DNA of 64,000 nucleotides, taken from contig UEGR01000003.1 in assembly GCA_900465685.1 (NCBI GenBank), positions 62,001-126,000 of the forward strand, in the 5' to 3' direction. The position numbers were made by a program, and so were the translations under genes. This document shows positions 24,186 through 33,341 of the stretch, piece after piece. The notes beneath the pieces are model-generated. The model saw only the letters and a list, made by a program, of their open reading frames with translations, was not told the DNA's origin and made no database searches. The stretch's first letter is position 1. The number at the start of each line of letters is the position of its first letter. Source of the stretch: Hyphomicrobiales bacterium. GTDB lineage: Bacteria > Pseudomonadota > Alphaproteobacteria > Rhizobiales > Rhizobiaceae.

Positions 24186-26402
24186 ATGGCTTACACGAAT
24201 TTCAAAGTTGAGACCGACGCCGACGGCATTGCCCTCGTCACCTGGGACATGCCTGAAAAGTCGATGAATGTGTTCACCGTCGAGGTGATGCAGGAACTGA
24301 ACGCCATCATCGATGCGGTGGTCGCGGACGACAAGATCAAGGGCGTGGTCATCACGTCCGGCAAGGAAAGCTTCTCCGGCGGTGCCGACCTGACCATGCT
24401 CGAAGGCATGTTCAAGGAGTTCCAGAAGCAGAAGGCCAAGGACCCACAGGGCGCGGTCCAGTCTCTCTTCGACAATGTCGGCAAGATGAGCGGCCTGTTC
24501 CGCAAGCTGGAAACCAGCGGCAAGCCGTGGGTGTCGGCGATTAACGGCACCTGCATGGGCGGTGCGTTGGAAATGTCGCTTTCCTGCCATGCGCGTGTTG
24601 TGTCGGATGCGCCGGGCGTGAAGCTGGCGCTTCCTGAAGTGAAGGTCGGCCTGTTCCCGGGCGCTGGTGGTACGCAGCGCGTTCCGCGTCTTGCCAACCA
24701 GCAGGATGCGCTGCAGATGATGACGACCGGCTCCAGCCTGACGGCGCAGCGCGCCAAGGCAATGGGTCTCGTCACGGAAGTCGCTCCGGCAAAGAAGCTG
24801 GTCGAAACCGCCAAGAAGCTCATCAAGGGCGGCCTCAAGCCGGTTCAGCCTTGGGATGAAAAGGGCTTCAAGCTGCCGGGCGGCGCGATCTATTCGGCTG
24901 CCGGTGCCAATCTCTGGCCTGCTGCGACTGCCATTCTGCGTCGCGAAACTTCCGGTAATTACCCGGCGGCGCTCGCCATTCTGAAGTCGGTTTATGAAGG
25001 CCTTCTGGTGCCGTTCGATACCGGTCTCAAGATTGAGCAGCGCTATTTCACCGAAATCCTCCAGACGACCGAAGCGGGCATGATGATCCGTTCGCTGTTC
25101 GTGTCGTTGCAGGAACTGAACAAGGGCGCACGCCGCCCGGCGGATGAAAAGCCGACCAAGCTCAAGAAGATCGGCGTCATCGGCGCTGGTTTCATGGGTG
25201 CAGGCATTGCCTATGTGACCGCCAAGGCGGGCATTCCGGTGGTGCTGATCGACCGCGATCAGGAAGCAGCCGACAAGGGCAAGGCCCATACGGCTGATCT
25301 CGTGACCAAGGAAATGCAGAAGGGCCGTGCCACCGAGGCCGACAAGGAAAAGCTCCTGTCGCTCATCACCGCAACGCCTGATTATGCTGAACTCGACGGT
25401 GCCGATCTGGTGATCGAAGCGGTGTTTGAAGACCGCGACGTCAAGCGCGTTGCGACCGAGAAGGCCGAGGAAGTGCTGAAGTCTTCGGCGATCTTCGCGT
25501 CGAACACCTCGACCCTGCCGATCAGCGGTCTTGCCAAGGTCTCGAAGCGCCCGAAAAACTTCATCGGCATCCACTTCTTCTCGCCTGTCGACAAGATGAT
25601 GCTGGTGGAAGTGATCCTCGGCAAGAAGACCTCCGACAAGGCTTTGGCCGTCGCGCTCGATTATGTCCGCGCGATCAAGAAGACGCCGATTGTTGTCAAC
25701 GACACGCGCGGCTTCTACGTCAATCGTTGCGTGCTGCGCTATATGTCGGAAGCCTACAACATGCTGGTGGAAGGCGTTCCGGCTGCCATGATCGAAAATG
25801 CCGCCCGCATGGCCGGTATGCCGGTCGGTCCGCTGGCGCTCAACGACGAAACCGCCATCGATCTGTCGCAAAAGATCCTCAAGGCAACGCTTGCTGATCT
25901 TGGCGAGAAGGCTGTCGATCCGCGCCATGTCGAGCTGGTGGACAGGCTCGTCAACGAGTTCGACCGCAAGGGCCGCAAGAATGGCAAGGGATTCTACGAA
26001 TATCCGGCCAAACCTGCCAAGAAGCATCTCTGGGCCGGTCTCAAGGATCTCTATCCGCAGCAGGACCCCGACAAGATCGATGTGAAGGAGCTGAAGGAAC
26101 GCTTCCTCGTCACCATCGCTCTGGAAGCTTCCCGCGTGATGGAAGAAGGCATTGTCACCGATCCGCGCGAGGCGGATGTCGGCTCGATCCTGGCTTTCGG
26201 GTTTGCACCTTATACGGGCGGCACGCTGTCCTATATCGATGGCATGGGCGCGAAGAAATTCGTCAAGCTTGCCAAGGAGTTGCAGAAGAAATACGGCCAG
26301 CAGTTCAAGGCTCCGAAGCTGCTTCTCGACATGGCCGAGAACGGCGAAAGCTTCTACCAGCGGTTCAACCCCTACAAGGGCGAAACCAAGAAAGCAGCTT
26401 GA
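24186..26402 (+). CDS. fadB: fused enoyl-CoA hydratase / 3-hydroxyacyl-CoA dehydrogenase (FadB/FadJ-like)
   Basis: 738 aa. N-terminal crotonase domain (residues 1 to about 290): FSGGADLTMLEG oxyanion hole, NGTCMGGALEMSLSCHARV, LPEVKVGLFPGAGGTQRVPR. The dehydrogenase part then begins with KKIGVIGAGFMGAGIAYVTA (NAD-binding) and contains GIHFFSPVDKMMLVEVI and the C-terminal helical domain. It performs hydration and NAD+-dependent oxidation steps of beta-oxidation. The start is the ATG at 24186 after GAGGG; the open frame upstream overlaps the thiolase end. Last gene of the operon, followed by a strong terminator. Confidence 0.95.
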   Translation: MAYTNFKVETDADGIALVTWDMPEKSMNVFTVEVMQELNAIIDAVVADDKIKGVVITSGKESFSGGADLTMLEGMFKEFQKQKAKDPQGAVQSLFDNVGKMSGLFRKLETSGKPWVSAINGTCMGGALEMSLSCHARVVSDAPGVKLALPEVKVGLFPGAGGTQRVPRLANQQDALQMMTTGSSLTAQRAKAMGLVTEVAPAKKLVETAKKLIKGGLKPVQPWDEKGFKLPGGAIYSAAGANLWPAATAILRRETSGNYPAALAILKSVYEGLLVPFDTGLKIEQRYFTEILQTTEAGMMIRSLFVSLQELNKGARRPADEKPTKLKKIGVIGAGFMGAGIAYVTAKAGIPVVLIDRDQEAADKGKAHTADLVTKEMQKGRATEADKEKLLSLITATPDYAELDGADLVIEAVFEDRDVKRVATEKAEEVLKSSAIFASNTSTLPISGLAKVSKRPKNFIGIHFFSPVDKMMLVEVILGKKTSDKALAVALDYVRAIKKTPIVVNDTRGFYVNRCVLRYMSEAYNMLVEGVPAAMIENAARMAGMPVGPLALNDETAIDLSQKILKATLADLGEKAVDPRHVELVDRLVNEFDRKGRKNGKGFYEYPAKPAKKHLWAGLKDLYPQQDPDKIDVKELKERFLVTIALEASRVMEEGIVTDPREADVGSILAFGFAPYTGGTLSYIDGMGAKKFVKLAKELQKKYGQQFKAPKLLLDMAENGESFYQRFNPYKGETKKAA

Positions 26403-26423
26403 CGCTTAATCCCTGAAAATCTG

Positions 26424-26455
26424 AAAAGCGCGGTGTGAAAACACCGCGCTTTTTT
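26424..26455 (+). terminator. rho-independent terminator of the beta-oxidation operon
   Basis: AAAAGCGCGGTGT, loop GAAA, ACACCGCGCTTTT, continuing into TT. A 13-bp perfect stem with a T run, 22 bp after the stop codon. It is nearly symmetrical, so it may work in both directions. Confidence 0.92.
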
Positions 26456-26651
26456 ATTGCCCCCACTTTTCGGCGACCGCTAAATAAGAAAATTTTCCCT
26501 GTCAATTCGTGCATCTTGCGCAAAACCCCAATTTTCGGTAGGTTCTGGCAAAAGTCGGCACAAGTTATAGGTTTAAAATCCTAAGCGGCGCGTCCCCCAT
26601 GGTCCGAGTTCGTCGTGGGAAGAGACCGACCCGAAATTGGCGGATCATACC

Positions 26652-27308
26652 ATGTTTTCTCACGACAGCATCTGGGCGGCGATAGACGCGTTGGCCGAGC
26701 GTTATTCCCTGAGTGCATCGGGGCTTGCCCGCCGTGCAGGTCTTGACCCTACGACCTTCAACAAATCCAAGCGTTACGCTGCCGATGGGCGCGCACGCTG
26801 GCCCTCGACGGAGTCGCTTGCCAAGGTGATGGAAGCCACCGGCGCGAGCTTTGAAGAACTCACGCGCCTGATGGGCGGCAGCGGTACTGCGAACCAGGGT
26901 TTCGGCGAATATTTGCAGGACCCGCAGCCGATCCCGCTTCTGGGCATGGCGGAGGCCGGTGCAGGCGGTTATTTCGACGATGCCGGTTTTCCCGCGGGAC
27001 AGGGCTGGGACATTGTGGAATTTCCGGTGGGCGACAGCGAAGGTGTGTATGCGCTGGAAGTTTCGGGCGACAGCATGTTGCCCCTTTACCGTGACGGCGA
27101 TACGTTGATCGTCGCGCCCAATGCGCCGGTGCGTCGCGGCGACCGCGTGGTGGTGCGAACCAAGGACGGAGAAGTCATGGCCAAAATCCTTTATCGCCAG
27201 ACACCACGTACAATCGAATTGCATTCGCTCAATCCAGAGCATTCAAACCGCAGCTTTGAGACCAAGGATGTGGAATGGATTGCCAGAATTCTATGGGCAA
27301 GCCAGTAA
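26652..27308 (+). CDS. helix-turn-helix regulator with S24 (LexA/CI-like) peptidase domain
   Basis: 218 aa. The N-terminal HTH covers YSLSASGLARRAGLDPTTFN. The C-terminal S24 fold is shown by ALEVSGDSMLPLYRDGDTLI (nucleophile Ser in GDSM) and RRGDRVVVRTKDGEVMAKIL, placing a Lys at the catalytic dyad position. CI/LexA-like proteins of this type repress until triggered to self-cleave, but many core alphaproteobacterial homologues have no known trigger. The start chosen is an ATG; a TTG five codons upstream is in frame. Its stop TAA overlaps the ATG of the next gene. Confidence 0.88.
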   Translation: MFSHDSIWAAIDALAERYSLSASGLARRAGLDPTTFNKSKRYAADGRARWPSTESLAKVMEATGASFEELTRLMGGSGTANQGFGEYLQDPQPIPLLGMAEAGAGGYFDDAGFPAGQGWDIVEFPVGDSEGVYALEVSGDSMLPLYRDGDTLIVAPNAPVRRGDRVVVRTKDGEVMAKILYRQTPRTIELHSLNPEHSNRSFETKDVEWIARILWASQ

Positions 27309-28279
27309 TGGTGCAGTCGCAGATGAAAAACGCGAGAAGCCATTCGCGCATCGTTTATGGCAGTCTCGCCGCATTGACCGGCGCGCTGCTGGCCGCAGCT
27401 TTCATTGCCCCTTTTTACGGTGCGCTTGAGGGACCGGTTCAGGTGATCACCAGTGATGGCGATGCCGCGAAGCCGAATGGCGGTTCCGGCAATGGCATCG
27501 TTGTCGAACAGTTCGATTATAACGAACCGGACAGCAACGCTGACGCGAAGACACAGACCCCGCCTGCGGGTGAACAGCAAAATGCACCATCCGGCAATTC
27601 CAGCGATGAGGCCAATGGGCTTCAGCGTGAAGCGCCGCGCCCGCCGCTCAGCGATCTGGGATTGGCCGCCTCGCCAAAGCCGCCGGAACCCGTCGCGCCG
27701 ACCGAGACAAACACCCAGCCACTCACACAGGTTGGCGAGAACGAGGACATGCAGCTTCTGCAACGTCCCGTCGCTGTGGCGGCTGGACGGCTTGAAAGTC
27801 AAGGTCGCCTGATTGATTTGCAGGGTATCGAGGTTGTGCCGGTCGAACAGACCTGCCAGACGGCAGCGAGGGAAAGCTGGCCTTGCGGCATGCAGGCGCG
27901 GACCGCTTTTCGGCAATGGCTGCGTTCGCGCGCCATTATGTGCCGCCTTCCGCAGAATGACAGCGGTGCTGCTATCGCCACTGCCTGCAAGCTGGGCAAT
28001 GACGATGCCGCCGAATGGCTGGTGACGAATGGCTGGGCCAAGGCCGCGTCAGACGGCACCTATGCCGATGCGGGCCGCAAGGCGGAAGATGCGCGTCTCG
28101 GCATTTTCGGAGACAAGCCGGATGCTTCCTTGCAGAGCCTTGAGCCTGACACGGGCAATGGTTTGAACAGTCCGTCGCCTTTGGCACCGGAAACGGAGCC
28201 GCAACCCTCGACGCCTTCTCCGCAGCAGGGTGAATTTCCGCCAGCACCGGCGGCGCCAACACCTGCACCAGCAAACTAG
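27308..28279 (+). CDS. membrane-anchored thermonuclease-like (SNase-fold) protein, probably inactive
   Basis: About 323 aa from the ATG overlapping the previous stop (TAATG). One N-terminal membrane segment (IVYGSLAALTGALLAAAFIA) is followed by a long Pro/Gln/Ala-rich linker, then an SNase-like domain: LIDLQGIEVVPVEQTC, ARESWPCGMQARTAFRQWL, AEWLVTNGWAKA, and ARLGIFG. The catalytic arginines and aspartates of active SNases are not visible (QNDSGAAIA where D-x-x-GR is usual). A Pro-rich tail ends the protein. Exposed on the outer face of the inner membrane by topology. It may bind rather than cut nucleic acid. Confidence 0.8.
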   Translation: MVQSQMKNARSHSRIVYGSLAALTGALLAAAFIAPFYGALEGPVQVITSDGDAAKPNGGSGNGIVVEQFDYNEPDSNADAKTQTPPAGEQQNAPSGNSSDEANGLQREAPRPPLSDLGLAASPKPPEPVAPTETNTQPLTQVGENEDMQLLQRPVAVAAGRLESQGRLIDLQGIEVVPVEQTCQTAARESWPCGMQARTAFRQWLRSRAIMCRLPQNDSGAAIATACKLGNDDAAEWLVTNGWAKAASDGTYADAGRKAEDARLGIFGDKPDASLQSLEPDTGNGLNSPSPLAPETEPQPSTPSPQQGEFPPAPAAPTPAPAN

Positions 28280-29214
28280 GCTTCCGCTATTGCCTTCGGG
28301 CTCCTGCGTGACACTGTTTTCAGCGGAATGGTGATGACAATCAGGCACGCGATGACCAGCGCTAAGCCCAGCCAGCCCATGGCTGGGAGACGTTCCCCGA
28401 CGATGACTACGGCCAGCAGCGCAGCGATTACAGGCTCGACCAGTGTGATCGTCGTTGCCATGCTGACGGGAACACGCGCAAGGCCAATGCCGAAGCAGAC
28501 ATAGCCGAGGAACATCGGCACCGCGGCCATGTAAATGCCGACGGCGGCATTGTTCCATGAGGCGAGAAAGGGCGCGCCGGTCATCAGCAGGACCGGCATC
28601 AACAGCAGGCCGCCAATGCCGAAGGTCGCGCCCATCGCGACGGATGAATGTATGCCGCTCAGGATCAATCCGCGTGCGGTCCACGAATAGAGCGCGTAGG
28701 TCAAACCGCCGACCAGTCCGAGACCGATGCCGATCAGCACAGAGCTTCCGGTTTGAATGCCGCTATGGGCCGATCCCTCGGCGACTGATATGAGGATCAT
28801 ACCAAGCAGTCCGATCATGGCCCCCCACAGCCATTGCCGCGACAAGCACGAACCATCGAACACATATTCGATCAAAGCGGAAAGCAGTGGTGCTGAACCG
28901 AGCGTTACGACGGTTCCGATGGTCACGCCAGCCATGCGCATCGAGGCGTAAAATGCGAGCGGATAAATGGCGACTGCCACTCCGCCCAGAACGAGGTTGC
29001 GCCGATGCTGAGCCAGTTGCGGCAATGCGCGCATGATGCCGCGTCCGGCGAGAACGGCCTGCATCAGTCCACCCACACCCATTGCGGCAGCGCCTATAGC
29101 GGCAGCACCCACTTCCGGGGCAAAGGTGGCCGCTGTACCGGTCGTGCCCCAAACGGCGGAGGAAAACAAAATGGCGGCGACGCCAATCGCATAATTGCGG
29201 GATGAAGTGCTCAT
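28276..29214 (-). CDS. EamA/DMT-family transporter
   Basis: 312 aa with about ten hydrophobic segments in two EamA repeats. The first includes AAILFSSAVWGTTGTAATFA; the second includes GLVGGLTYALYSWTARGLIL. The C-terminal VPVSMATTITLVEPVIAALL is a common signature of DMT exporters. It probably exports metabolites or drugs across the inner membrane. Its stop shares a CTAG with the stop of the convergent thermonuclease-like gene. Its start overlaps the stop of the TetR gene by 4 bases, so the two form an operon under the TetR operator. Confidence 0.92.
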   Translation of the reverse strand: MSTSSRNYAIGVAAILFSSAVWGTTGTAATFAPEVGAAAIGAAAMGVGGLMQAVLAGRGIMRALPQLAQHRRNLVLGGVAVAIYPLAFYASMRMAGVTIGTVVTLGSAPLLSALIEYVFDGSCLSRQWLWGAMIGLLGMILISVAEGSAHSGIQTGSSVLIGIGLGLVGGLTYALYSWTARGLILSGIHSSVAMGATFGIGGLLLMPVLLMTGAPFLASWNNAAVGIYMAAVPMFLGYVCFGIGLARVPVSMATTITLVEPVIAALLAVVIVGERLPAMGWLGLALVIACLIVITIPLKTVSRRSPKAIAEA

Positions 29215-29810
29215 AATGTCCCCAGCATGTCAGATGCCATTGCCCGCGCTTCCTGAATACAGGTGCTGTTTCCCTCAAGCCCGGCACGCGACATCGCTCC
29301 TTCCAGCAGAAACGACAGTGTCCGGGCCAGTGCCGCCGCCCGCTCCGGCGCTTCCGGCAGCAGTTCTGCCAAATGGCCCGCCAGCAAGGCTTCAACTTCA
29401 CGCTTGTGATTTTTCACGGCCTGACGGCCGATATCGCCAACGGTCAGTTCGGCTGCGGCATTCAACAAACCGCACCCGCGAAACCCGTGCTCATAGGCAA
29501 ATTCGGCGTGGTCCTGATAGGCGTCGAAAATCGCGAGAACCTTCTCCTGCGGCGTGATCGCCTGTTGCAGGCGCATATCGTAAAGGCCCAGCCATTCGGC
29601 ATGGCGCACTTCGAGATACTGGTTCACCAGATCGGCTTTGGAAGCAAAATTGTTATAGAGGCTCTTCTTCGCAACGCCCGCTTTTTCAACGATGGCATCG
29701 ATGCCGGTTCCGCCAATCCCATGATTGTAGAAAAGGACGGCAGCGGCGTTGAGCAGCTTTTCGCGTGCGCTTTCCGTCGAAGCCGGAAATGGAGTTTGAA
29801 CGGTCGTCAT
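29211..29810 (-). CDS. TetR-family transcriptional regulator
   Basis: 199 aa. N-terminal HTH: AREKLLNAAAVLFYNHGIGG, then GIDAIVEKAGVAKKSLYNNF. C-terminal ligand-binding helical domain. The start at the ATG 29808-29810 has GAGG 9 nt upstream; an upstream in-frame ATG at 29825 falls inside the operator palindrome and is unlikely. It leads an operon with the EamA transporter and most likely represses both from the palindrome immediately upstream. Confidence 0.94.
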   Translation of the reverse strand: MTTVQTPFPASTESAREKLLNAAAVLFYNHGIGGTGIDAIVEKAGVAKKSLYNNFASKADLVNQYLEVRHAEWLGLYDMRLQQAITPQEKVLAIFDAYQDHAEFAYEHGFRGCGLLNAAAELTVGDIGRQAVKNHKREVEALLAGHLAELLPEAPERAAALARTLSFLLEGAMSRAGLEGNSTCIQEARAMASDMLGTL

Positions 29811-29820
29811 CTCGGATTTC

Positions 29821-29854
29821 CTCACAGTAGGTAGACCGTACTACCTACTGTGAG
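29821..29854. promoter_or_regulatory. TetR operator palindrome
   Basis: CTCACAGTAGGTAG, spacer ACCGTA, CTACCTACTGTGAG: a perfect 14-bp inverted repeat just upstream of the TetR start codon. Size and position fit autoregulation of the tetR-eamA operon. Confidence 0.88.
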
Positions 29855-29900
29855 GAGCAGAGTCAATCGGTGCAAACCACGGCGGTGATTTCAGATGCAA

Positions 29901-29936
29901 AAAAAGCCCCGCGCCGGGTGGCCGCGGGGCTTTTCA
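29901..29936 (-). terminator. terminator downstream of lysK
   Basis: AAAAGCCCCGCG...CGCGGGGCTTTT stem; on the minus strand it ends in a run of six T. It lies 15 bp past the lysK stop. The almost symmetric A/T flanks could also stop transcription from the left. Confidence 0.9.
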
Positions 29937-29950
29937 TTGGTGATGTCGGA

Positions 29951-31603
29951 TCAGGCGAGTTCGCCAGCCAGCGCCTTTTTGATCAGGGCGCGGGTTTCGT
30001 CGATGCCGTAAAGCGCGACGAAAGAGCCGAAGCGGGGCCCTCGTTCCTGACCGATCAGCACTTCATAGAGCATCTGGAAGAAGGAAACCGACACGCCGGG
30101 GCCGCCTTCCGGGCTTTTCTTGGTGTGATCCTGATAGCGCTCGATAGCGCGGGCGACATCCAGAATGGCGTTCTGGATGTCGTTGCCATCGGTCCCGGCA
30201 GGCAGGGTTCCGAGCTTGGCATCCAGCGCTTCCAGTGCAGCGCGCTCCACATCGTCCGGGGCGCGGAACTGCTTGGTCGGCTTGACGAAATCGTTGAAGT
30301 AACGGATCGCGTAACCGACGAGCGCATCCAGTTCCGGATTGTTTTCCGGCGTGACGCCAGGTGCGTGGCGCGAGATGAAGCCCCACAGAACCGATGGGCT
30401 TTCCGCATTCGAAGCGCTGACCAGATTGAGCATCAGGGCAAAGGTAACCGGCAGGTTGACCTTGGGCGGGTTGCCGTAATGGATATGCCAGACCGGATTG
30501 TTCAGGCGGTCTTTCCATTCCTGACGGTCATAAGCCGAAAGATAGGTGAAATACTCGTCCACCGCCTTCGGGATGACATCAAAATAGAGACGCTTTGCCG
30601 TCTTCGGCTTCTGGAAATTGTAAAGTGCAAGGCTTTCGGTCGGTGCATAGGAAAGCCATTCATCGATCGAGATGCCGTTGCCCTTGGACTTGGAAATCTT
30701 CTGGCCGAGCTGGTCGAGGAACAGTTCGTAGACGAAATGTTCCGGCGCGCGTCCGCCGAGGATGACACAGATACGGTCATAGATTTCCGAATTGGTCTGG
30801 TGATCCTTGCCGAACATTTCGAAGTCGACGCCGAGTGCTGCCCAGCGCATACCGAAATCCGGCTTCCACTGCAGCTTCACATTGCCGCCCGTGACGGGAA
30901 GGGTTGTTTCAACGCCGTCATCGTCGAAAGTGATCGTGCCAGCCTTGGCGTCGACCTTCTTCATCGGCACGTAGAGCACGCGGCCCGACTTGGGCGAAAT
31001 CGGCAGGAACGGGCTGTAGGTCGCCTGCCGCTCTTCGCCAAGCGTTGGCAGCATGACCTTCATGATGTCGTCATAGCGCTCGACAGCCTTGAGCAGCACG
31101 GCATCGAATTTGCCGGACTTGTAATATTCCGTCGCGCTTGCGAATTCATAGTCGAAGCCGAAAGTGTCGAGGAAGCGGCAGAGCATGGCATTGTTATGCT
31201 CGGCAAAGCTCTTGTATTCGCCGCCAAACGGGTTCGGCACCGACGAAAGCGGCATTTGCAGATAAGGCTCAAGAGCGGCCTTGTCCGGCACATTGTCCGG
31301 AATCTTGCGCATGCCGTCGAGATCGTCGGAGAAGCAGATCAGGCGCGTCTTCACCTTGTCTTCCGTCAGAACACGGAAGGCATGGCGCACCATCGAGGTG
31401 CGGGCCACTTCGCCGAAGGTGCCGATATGCGGCAGGCCCGACGGGCCATAGCCCGTTTCGAAGATCACCGTGTCTGGCAGGCCAGTCTTGGCATAGCGCT
31501 TGAGGATTTTCTTCGCCTCTTCAAAGGGCCATGCTTTCACGTCTGCAGCCGCCGCGGTCAGTTCCGGGGTCAGCGTGATTTCGAGCAGACGATGCGAGGT
31601 CAT
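29951..31603 (-). CDS. lysK: lysyl-tRNA synthetase, class I
   Basis: 550 aa. It charges tRNA-Lys. Class I signatures: the HIGH-like site in [19 protein letters not shown] and the KMSKS-like [11 protein letters not shown]. Class I LysRS occurs in archaea and in alphaproteobacteria and a few other bacteria, in place of the class II enzyme. The start is the ATG at 31601-31603 after CAGGAT; the frame remains open 32 codons upstream without family similarity. Stand-alone gene with its own terminator, divergent from the TerB gene. Confidence 0.96.
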   Translation of the reverse strand: MTSHRLLEITLTPELTAAAADVKAWPFEEAKKILKRYAKTGLPDTVIFETGYGPSGLPHIGTFGEVARTSMVRHAFRVLTEDKVKTRLICFSDDLDGMRKIPDNVPDKAALEPYLQMPLSSVPNPFGGEYKSFAEHNNAMLCRFLDTFGFDYEFASATEYYKSGKFDAVLLKAVERYDDIMKVMLPTLGEERQATYSPFLPISPKSGRVLYVPMKKVDAKAGTITFDDDGVETTLPVTGGNVKLQWKPDFGMRWAALGVDFEMFGKDHQTNSEIYDRICVILGGRAPEHFVYELFLDQLGQKISKSKGNGISIDEWLSYAPTESLALYNFQKPKTAKRLYFDVIPKAVDEYFTYLSAYDRQEWKDRLNNPVWHIHYGNPPKVNLPVTFALMLNLVSASNAESPSVLWGFISRHAPGVTPENNPELDALVGYAIRYFNDFVKPTKQFRAPDDVERAALEALDAKLGTLPAGTDGNDIQNAILDVARAIERYQDHTKKSPEGGPGVSVSFFQMLYEVLIGQERGPRFGSFVALYGIDETRALIKKALAGELA

Positions 31604-31806
31604 GGTTTTATCCTGATATCCTGTGAAGGGCGTGATTTTTGAAAAACGGTGCACAAATCCGTGCTTATGCTCTATGGCGCGCCAACCCCGTGTCGTCAAC
31701 GGCTGGTGCGGAATTTCCTTGCGTAACCGCAGGAGGCTTCCTAACTTTCCCGCAAATTATAACCGGAAACGCTGATTCCTATCCGAGTGTTGCTGAGGAG
31801 TACCCG

Positions 31807-32217
31807 ATGAAGAAAATCTCGCCGCAGGATGCGCTCGTCTACATCATGATCACGACGTCGGCTGCCGATACAACCGTGACCGATGCGGAACTGGAGTCCA
31901 TCGGCAATGTGGTGACGCGCCTTCCGGTGTTCCGTGGGTTCGATACGGCCGAGCTGCCGCGCCTCGCCAATGAGTGCTATGCGCTGCTGGCCGATGAAGA
32001 CGGTCTGGAAAAGATCCTCGACCTTGCCCACGACGCACTGCCGGAAAAGCTCTACGACACGGCCTATGCGCTGGCGGTTGAAGTCGCCGCCGCCGATCTG
32101 CATGTCGAGCAGGAAGAGCTTGAGTTTCTCCAGATGCTGCGCGACCGCTGGACGCTGGACGAACTGACCGTCGCCGCCATCGAGCGCAGCGCACGCGTGC
32201 GGTTCCGCAAGCTCTGA
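31807..32217 (+). CDS. TerB-family (tellurite resistance TerB-like) protein
   Basis: 136 aa, acidic and all-helical. MKKISPQDALVYIMITTSAA and the repeated pattern AADTTVTDAELESIGNVV / AAADLHVEQEELEFLQML match the two metal-binding acidic helices of the TerB fold. GAGGAG stands 8 nt before the ATG. The role of stand-alone TerB proteins is unclear; association with membrane stress is proposed for the family. Divergent from lysK and followed by a strong hairpin. Confidence 0.85.
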   Translation: MKKISPQDALVYIMITTSAADTTVTDAELESIGNVVTRLPVFRGFDTAELPRLANECYALLADEDGLEKILDLAHDALPEKLYDTAYALAVEVAAADLHVEQEELEFLQMLRDRWTLDELTVAAIERSARVRFRKL

Positions 32218-32235
32218 ATCTATTTATTCCGTCAA

Positions 32236-32276
32236 AGAAAAACGCCGGTCCGATACTCTCGGGCCGGCGTTTTCTT
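32236..32276 (+). terminator. rho-independent terminator after the TerB gene
   Basis: AAAACGCCGG(T)CCG...CGG(G)CCGGCGTTTT forms a strong GC stem with a T-rich end, about 20 bp after the stop. A/T flanks on both sides make it potentially bidirectional. Confidence 0.88.
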
Positions 32277-32282
32277 TTGCGA

Positions 32283-32386
32283 TAGAGCATTTCCAGCAAA
32301 AGTGCGTAGCGGTTTTGCGTAGGATAATGCGTAAAAACAAATAGATAGAGCGGTTCCACGATTCCATTTTAATCGGAACCGCTCTA
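32283..32386 (+). repeat. Bru-RS/RIME-like intergenic repeat, copy 1
   Basis: 104-bp element beginning TAGAGCATTTCCAGCAAAAG and ending GGAACCGCTCTA. It contains the internal hairpin AGAGCGGTTCC...GGAACCGCTCT and has inverted termini (TAGAGC/GCTCTA). The same element recurs at 35730, 52562 and (inverted, shorter) 56454. Confidence 0.9.
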
Positions 32387-32403
32387 GCGTCGGGTGAAGC
32401 GGC

Positions 32404-33183
32404 TTACCAGGACGGCTGAACCGAGCCCTTGAAGGTTTCTTCGATGAAGGCCTTCACTTCCGGGCTGTGATAGGCGCTGACAAGTTCCTTGACCCAGTCA
32501 GCATCCTTGTCGGCGGTGCGCACGGCGATGATGTTGAAATAGGGCGCCTTTTCGCCCTCGCGGATCAGCGGATCCTTGGCCGGGTTAAGGCCAGCTTCCA
32601 TGGCGTAGTTGGTGTTGATGACGGCGGCCTCGACATCCTCCAGCGAGCGCGGCAATTGTGCCGCATCAAGCTCGACGAATTTGAGGTTCTTCGGGTTTTC
32701 GGTCACGTCAATAACGCTGGCGCGCAAACCCTTGGCCGGATCGATCTTGATCAGGCCGTTATCGGCCAGAACCAGAAGGGCGCGAGCGCCATTGGTCGGA
32801 TCGTTGGGGATCGCCACTGTCGCGCCATCGGCAAGCTCGGAGATGTTCTTGAGCTTTTTGGAATACATGCCCATCGGGAAGTTTACGGACTGCGCCACGC
32901 TCACAATGTCGAACTTGCGGTCGGCAACCTGATTGTCGAGATAGGGCTGATGCTGGAACGAATTGGCTTCTATCGCGCCATCGGCCAGCGCCATGTTTGG
33001 AATGACGTAATCAGAAAATTCCTGAATATCGATTTCCAGCCCCTTGGCAGCGGCCACTTCCTTGACCTTTTCCATGATCTGGGCGTGCGGGCCGGGCGTG
33101 ACGCCGACGCGTATGGTTTTTGCCATCGCCGATCCGGCTGTGCAGAAAGCGAGAATGAGGGCGGCGGTAAGCAGCTTACGCAT
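32404..33183 (-). CDS. MetQ/NlpA-type ABC transporter substrate-binding protein
   Basis: 259 aa. The signal peptide MRKLLTAALILAFCTAGSAM is followed by AKTIRVGVTPGPHAQIMEKV, YVIPNMALADGAIEANSFQHQPYL and the C-terminal HSPEVKAFIEETFKGSVQPSW, all typical of the NlpA family that binds methionine or related amino acids in the periplasm. No canonical lipobox is seen; signal peptidase I cleavage after AMA is likely. No metN or metI gene is adjacent, so it must use a transporter encoded elsewhere. SD AGGAGT before ATG. Confidence 0.92.
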   Translation of the reverse strand: MRKLLTAALILAFCTAGSAMAKTIRVGVTPGPHAQIMEKVKEVAAAKGLEIDIQEFSDYVIPNMALADGAIEANSFQHQPYLDNQVADRKFDIVSVAQSVNFPMGMYSKKLKNISELADGATVAIPNDPTNGARALLVLADNGLIKIDPAKGLRASVIDVTENPKNLKFVELDAAQLPRSLEDVEAAVINTNYAMEAGLNPAKDPLIREGEKAPYFNIIAVRTADKDADWVKELVSAYHSPEVKAFIEETFKGSVQPSW

Positions 33184-33293
33184 CGGAACTCCTGAGATGA
33201 TTTGTACGGGGCTTGGGAGGCTTATTGATTGCTCATAAAGGGATCGTTCCGGCTGAAAAAGATCATACTGGCTGCGTTCGACCTTTCGTGCAC

Positions 33294-33323
33294 AAAAAAG
33301 CGGGCGGGGATGAACCCGCCCGC
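33294..33323 (-). terminator. terminator downstream of the 33342-33686 gene
   Basis: GCGGGCGGG, loop GATGAA, CCCGCCCGC; on the minus strand it runs into six T. It lies about 18 bp past the stop of the small gene. Confidence 0.9.
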
Positions 33324-33341
33324 CTGGCTGTTTTCAAAATA

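Noticed and set aside
24180-26027. 615-codon minus-strand frame
   Set aside because: Antisense shadow of the fadB-like gene, caused by GC-rich codon bias; translation is low-complexity and without motifs.
29870-31642. 590-codon plus-strand frame
   Set aside because: Antisense to class I lysyl-tRNA synthetase, whose motifs are unambiguous.
32404-33183. Lipoprotein assignment for the MetQ-like protein
   Set aside because: The Cys in LAFC lacks a proper lipobox; a normal signal peptidase site after AMA is more likely.
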